Shown here: positions 5,592-7,795 of the stretch, one piece after another
Layout of the letters: every line of letters starts with the position of its first letter
Position numbering within the stretch: the stretch's first letter is position 1
DNA from: Marinifilum sp. JC120
Lineage (GTDB): Bacteria; Desulfobacterota; Desulfovibrionia; Desulfovibrionales; Desulfovibrionaceae
Reading direction: 5' to 3'
Assembly (NCBI GenBank): GCA_004923195.1
Contig: RDSB01000036.1
Span: 1-7,795 of the forward strand
DNA length: 7,795 nucleotides
Made by a program: the position numbers and the translations under genes
The notes under the pieces: model-generated
The model's database searches: none
Told to the model about the DNA's origin: nothing
The model's input: the letters and a program-made list of their open reading frames with translations, nothing else

Positions 5592-6350
5592 ATGCAACAA
5601 ATGGAATTTGATACTAAATGGACCATGGTAGTTGATGTCGACAAGTGTACCGGTTGCGGTGCTTGTATGGTGTCCTGCCAGGCTGAAAATAACATAGCTC
5701 CCATGGAAGAAGGGTCTAACAAGCTTAAGACCCTTACCTGGATGCTTGTGTACGAACTCAATAACGGTAAGGAATTCCCTAACAGGGAAGTTGCCTACCT
5801 GCCCAGACCCTGCATGCAGTGCGGACATCCTGCCTGCGTTCCCGTCTGTCCCGTAGTTGCTACTACTAAGGACGAAGAAGGCGGTATCGTCAGTCAGATT
5901 TACCCCCGTTGCATCGGTTGCAGGTACTGTATGGCGGCATGCCCTTACCACGCCCGCTACTTCGGCTGGCTCGATCCGGTATGGCCCGGCGGTATGGACA
6001 AGGCTTTGTCTCCCTCAACTTCCACCCGTCCGCGCGGTGTTGTTGAGAAGTGTAACTTCTGCCACACCAGACTGATGGATGCTCGTGCTCGCGCTCGCAG
6101 CGAAGGTCTGGACCCCAACAAGCTGCCCGACGGCTGGTATCAGCCTGCCTGTCTGGAAGCGTGCCCCACCGGCGCAATCTCATTCGGTGATGTAAAGAAC
6201 CCTGAGCATAAAGTTCATGAGCTGGTTAAGAACCCCAATGCATTCCGCATTCTGGAGTCTATCGGCATGGATCCGCAGGTTTACTACATCAGCCGTCGTG
6301 ACTGGGTCCGTGAGCAGAGTGATAACCACGTCGCTGAAGACAAGCACTAG
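5592..6350 (+). CDS. qrcC: Menaquinone reductase, iron-sulfur subunit QrcC, 252 aa
   Basis: QrcC is the DmsB/NrfC-like ferredoxin subunit that should link the hemes of QrcA to the quinone site of QrcD. Sixteen cysteines form four cluster motifs: Cys19-22-25-29, Cys74-77-82-86, Cys107-110-113-117, and Cys154-157 with Cys187-191. Typical family segments are CTGCGACMVSCQAENN, RPCMQCGHPACVPVCP, RCIGCRYCMAACPYHARYF and CLEACPTGAISFGD. There is no signal peptide, so export is probably by piggy-back on the twin-arginine signal of QrcB, as in related oxidoreductases (inference). The ATG follows the qrcB stop by 23 bases with AGGGG nine bases upstream. The stop overlaps the purine-rich ribosome binding region of qrcD, so the genes are surely co-transcribed. 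Confidence 0.95.
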   Translation: MQQMEFDTKWTMVVDVDKCTGCGACMVSCQAENNIAPMEEGSNKLKTLTWMLVYELNNGKEFPNREVAYLPRPCMQCGHPACVPVCPVVATTKDEEGGIVSQIYPRCIGCRYCMAACPYHARYFGWLDPVWPGGMDKALSPSTSTRPRGVVEKCNFCHTRLMDARARARSEGLDPNKLPDGWYQPACLEACPTGAISFGDVKNPEHKVHELVKNPNAFRILESIGMDPQVYYISRRDWVREQSDNHVAEDKH

Positions 6351-6364
6351 GAGGGAGGTTTACC

Positions 6365-7597
6365 ATGGATAGCAATCTCTTCCCCGAAGGCGTAAAACGT
6401 TGCGGACTTCCCAAGTTTCTGCTTTGGATGGTCTTTCCGACCATCATTCTGCTCTGGGGAGCCTACGCTGCCGCAAAGATTTTCTATTACGGCATCGGCG
6501 TTACCGGCCTTGACAACTACTTCGGGTTCGGCCTCTGGATTACTTTTGACCTTGCGGTTATCGCACTTGGTGCTGGTGCTTTTTTCACTGGTTTTCTCAA
6601 GTATATCCTCAAGATCGATCAACTTAAAAATATTATTAACCTTGCAGTAATTTTAGGATTCCTGTGCTACTCCGGCGCCATGCTCATTCTGACCATGGAT
6701 ATCGGGCAGCCCATCCGCGCATGGTTCGGTTACTGGCACCCTAACGTGCACTCCATGCTCACAGAAGTTATCTTCTGTATTACCTGTTACTGCACAGTTC
6801 TGATTATCGAGTTTATTCCGATTATTCTCGAGCAGAAGCAACTGAATAAAATTCCTTTCCTGCACCACTTTGCCCATCACCTTCACGTGAATATGGCTCT
6901 GTTCGCAGGTATCGGAACCTTCCTGTCCACCTTTCACCAGGGTTCTCTTGGCGGTATGTACGGCGTTATGTTCGGTCGTCCTTACGCTTTCCGTGAAGGT
7001 TTCTTCATCTGGCCCTGGACTTTCTTTCTTTTCGTTCTCTCTGCTGTTGGTTCCGGTCCTGTTTTCACAGTTCTGGTTTGTACCCTCATCGAGAAAATGA
7101 CCGGTAAGAAATTGGTGGAATACAAGGTTAAAGCCCTGATGGGTAAAATCGCTGGTACCATGCTTTGTGTGTACATGTTCTTCAAGATCATTGACACTTG
7201 GGCTTGGGCTGTAGGTTACCTGCCCACCGTTGGCATGACCTTTGACCAGATGTTCTACGGCAATGTCTACGGACAGTGGCTGCTTTGGACTGAACTCGTG
7301 CTTTGCGGCATCGTTCCCGCAGTCATGCTGATCACTCCTTCCATCAGGAACAACCCCAGCCTGCTGTACACCGCAGCGATTCTGGACTGCATCGGCGTAT
7401 CCATCAACCGTTACGTCTTCACCGTTCAGACCATCGCTATCCCGGTTATGCCTTTCGATAACTGGGAAATTTATGTACCCAACTGGGCAGAATGGGCAAC
7501 CTCGCTCATGATCTGCGCATACGGTGCTCTGGTACTCAGTCTCTGCTACCGCTATCTGCCTGTCTTCCCTCAGGAAGTTAAGCTGAATAAGAAGTAG
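6365..7597 (+). CDS. qrcD: Menaquinone reductase, NrfD/PsrC-type membrane subunit QrcD, 410 aa
   Basis: QrcD is the integral membrane subunit that binds menaquinone, reduced with electrons from QrcC; Qrc is reported to be electrogenic. The protein has about ten hydrophobic helices: 17-41, 53-80, 88-110, 132-156, 172-193, 215-242, 261-283, 303-325, 334-355 and 375-398. Polar residues inside helices, such as Asp62 and Glu134, and the histidine-rich segment His167-His173 are candidates for proton or quinone handling. The NrfD-family signature TFHQGSLGG (189-197) is present. The C-terminus is short and basic (KLNKK). GGAGG lies six bases before the ATG, the strongest ribosome binding site in the operon, and the gene starts 14 bases after qrcC. 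A good terminator follows 32 bases after the stop, closing the operon. Confidence 0.95.
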   Translation: MDSNLFPEGVKRCGLPKFLLWMVFPTIILLWGAYAAAKIFYYGIGVTGLDNYFGFGLWITFDLAVIALGAGAFFTGFLKYILKIDQLKNIINLAVILGFLCYSGAMLILTMDIGQPIRAWFGYWHPNVHSMLTEVIFCITCYCTVLIIEFIPIILEQKQLNKIPFLHHFAHHLHVNMALFAGIGTFLSTFHQGSLGGMYGVMFGRPYAFREGFFIWPWTFFLFVLSAVGSGPVFTVLVCTLIEKMTGKKLVEYKVKALMGKIAGTMLCVYMFFKIIDTWAWAVGYLPTVGMTFDQMFYGNVYGQWLLWTELVLCGIVPAVMLITPSIRNNPSLLYTAAILDCIGVSINRYVFTVQTIAIPVMPFDNWEIYVPNWAEWATSLMICAYGALVLSLCYRYLPVFPQEVKLNKK

Positions 7598-7629
7598 CAG
7601 CCAGCTGGTTGCTCAAGTAAAGTTAAAAG

Positions 7630-7656
7630 GCCCCGCTCGCAAGAGTGGGGCTTTTT
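7630..7656 (+). terminator. Rho-independent terminator of the qrc operon
   Basis: GCCCCGCTC (7630-7638) pairs with GAGTGGGGC (7643-7651), including one G-U pair, around a GCAA tetraloop of the stable GNRA type, followed by TTTTT (7652-7656). The flanking A run at 7625-7628 could extend the stem and gives some T-rich sequence on the minus strand (CCTTTTAACTTTACTT), so it may also serve a convergent gene on the right. Confidence 0.92.
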
Positions 7657-7696
7657 CTTATGCGGCACAATGTCAAGCACCCCGTCAAATCTATCT

Positions 7697-7795
7697 TCAA
7701 GTCTTTTTAGGCCGTAGTCGTCCCTCACCTAATGGTGTAACTATTGATATTCCTTTTCTTATTCGTGCTCTGAGGCACCAAGTACCGATTCGGTA
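7697..7795 (-). CDS. Possible 3' end of a convergent gene (partial)
   Basis: On the minus strand an open frame enters from the right edge and ends at TGA (7699-7697), giving 32 residues with segments such as WCLRARIRKG, VTPLGEGRL and a basic RPKKT end. It stops about 40 bases before the bidirectional-looking terminator, the place expected for a convergent gene. It uses AGA, CGA and ATA codons much more than the qrc genes, hinting at a poorly expressed or acquired gene. A frame this short can be open by chance (roughly one in five), and I do not recognise the family. Confidence 0.35.
   Translation of the reverse strand, partial: YRIGTWCLRARIRKGISIVTPLGEGRLRPKKT

Noticed and set aside
7783..7795. 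13-base palindrome TACCGATTCGGTA at the right edge
   Set aside because: It is a perfect 6-base inverted repeat about one base, but it lies inside a likely coding frame, is cut by the window edge and has no partner or repeat copies here.
1..7795. CRISPR arrays, insertion sequences, tRNA or rRNA genes, attachment sites
   Set aside because: I saw no regularly spaced repeats, transposase motifs, terminal inverted repeats or tRNA-like cloverleaf sequences on either strand.

Overview
The window looks like chromosomal DNA from a sulfate-reducing deltaproteobacterium of the Desulfovibrio type (Desulfovibrio, Maridesulfovibrio or a close relative). The main evidence is a complete qrcABCD operon, the menaquinone reductase complex known from these organisms. 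Codon usage is moderately GC-rich in the qrc genes and more AT-rich in the flanks. I infer the genus from gene content only.

Layout. Positions 1-109 hold the 3' end of an unrecognised plus-strand gene, which closes on a bidirectional hairpin terminator (147-173). On the minus strand, 200-409 encodes a 69-residue protein resembling the small YjfB-type putative motility proteins. It has a strong ribosome binding site and a very good sigma-28 (FliA) type promoter (453-479). A longer open frame reaching back to 640 runs through the terminator of the next gene and is not credible. Further up the minus strand are mazG (603-1370) and cvpA (1372-1932), one nucleotide apart and ending at a strong terminator (534-582). 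A divergent intergenic region (1933-2190) separates cvpA from a stand-alone rmlC (2191-2742, GTG start) on the plus strand.

The main feature is qrcABCD (2934-7597, plus strand). A candidate TTGACA promoter and a CRP/FNR-like palindrome precede it, and a GCAA-tetraloop terminator (7630-7656) ends it. QrcA is a membrane-anchored multiheme cytochrome c. QrcB is a periplasmic relative of molybdopterin oxidoreductases that keeps a twin-arginine signal but lacks the N-terminal cluster cysteines. QrcC carries 16 cysteines in four Fe-S cluster motifs. QrcD is an NrfD/PsrC-type quinone-interacting membrane protein with about ten helices. Together they are expected to take electrons from periplasmic cytochrome c3 (fed by hydrogenases and formate dehydrogenases) through hemes and Fe-S clusters to menaquinone, feeding the sulfate reduction pathway. 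The last 99 bases read as the 3' end of a convergent minus-strand gene with different codon usage.

I do not see a wholly new system. The points most worth checking are the sigma-28 promoter and corrected start of the small motility-like gene, the five rather than six CXXCH motifs in QrcA with no spare periplasmic cysteines, and the CRP/FNR-like site ahead of qrc.
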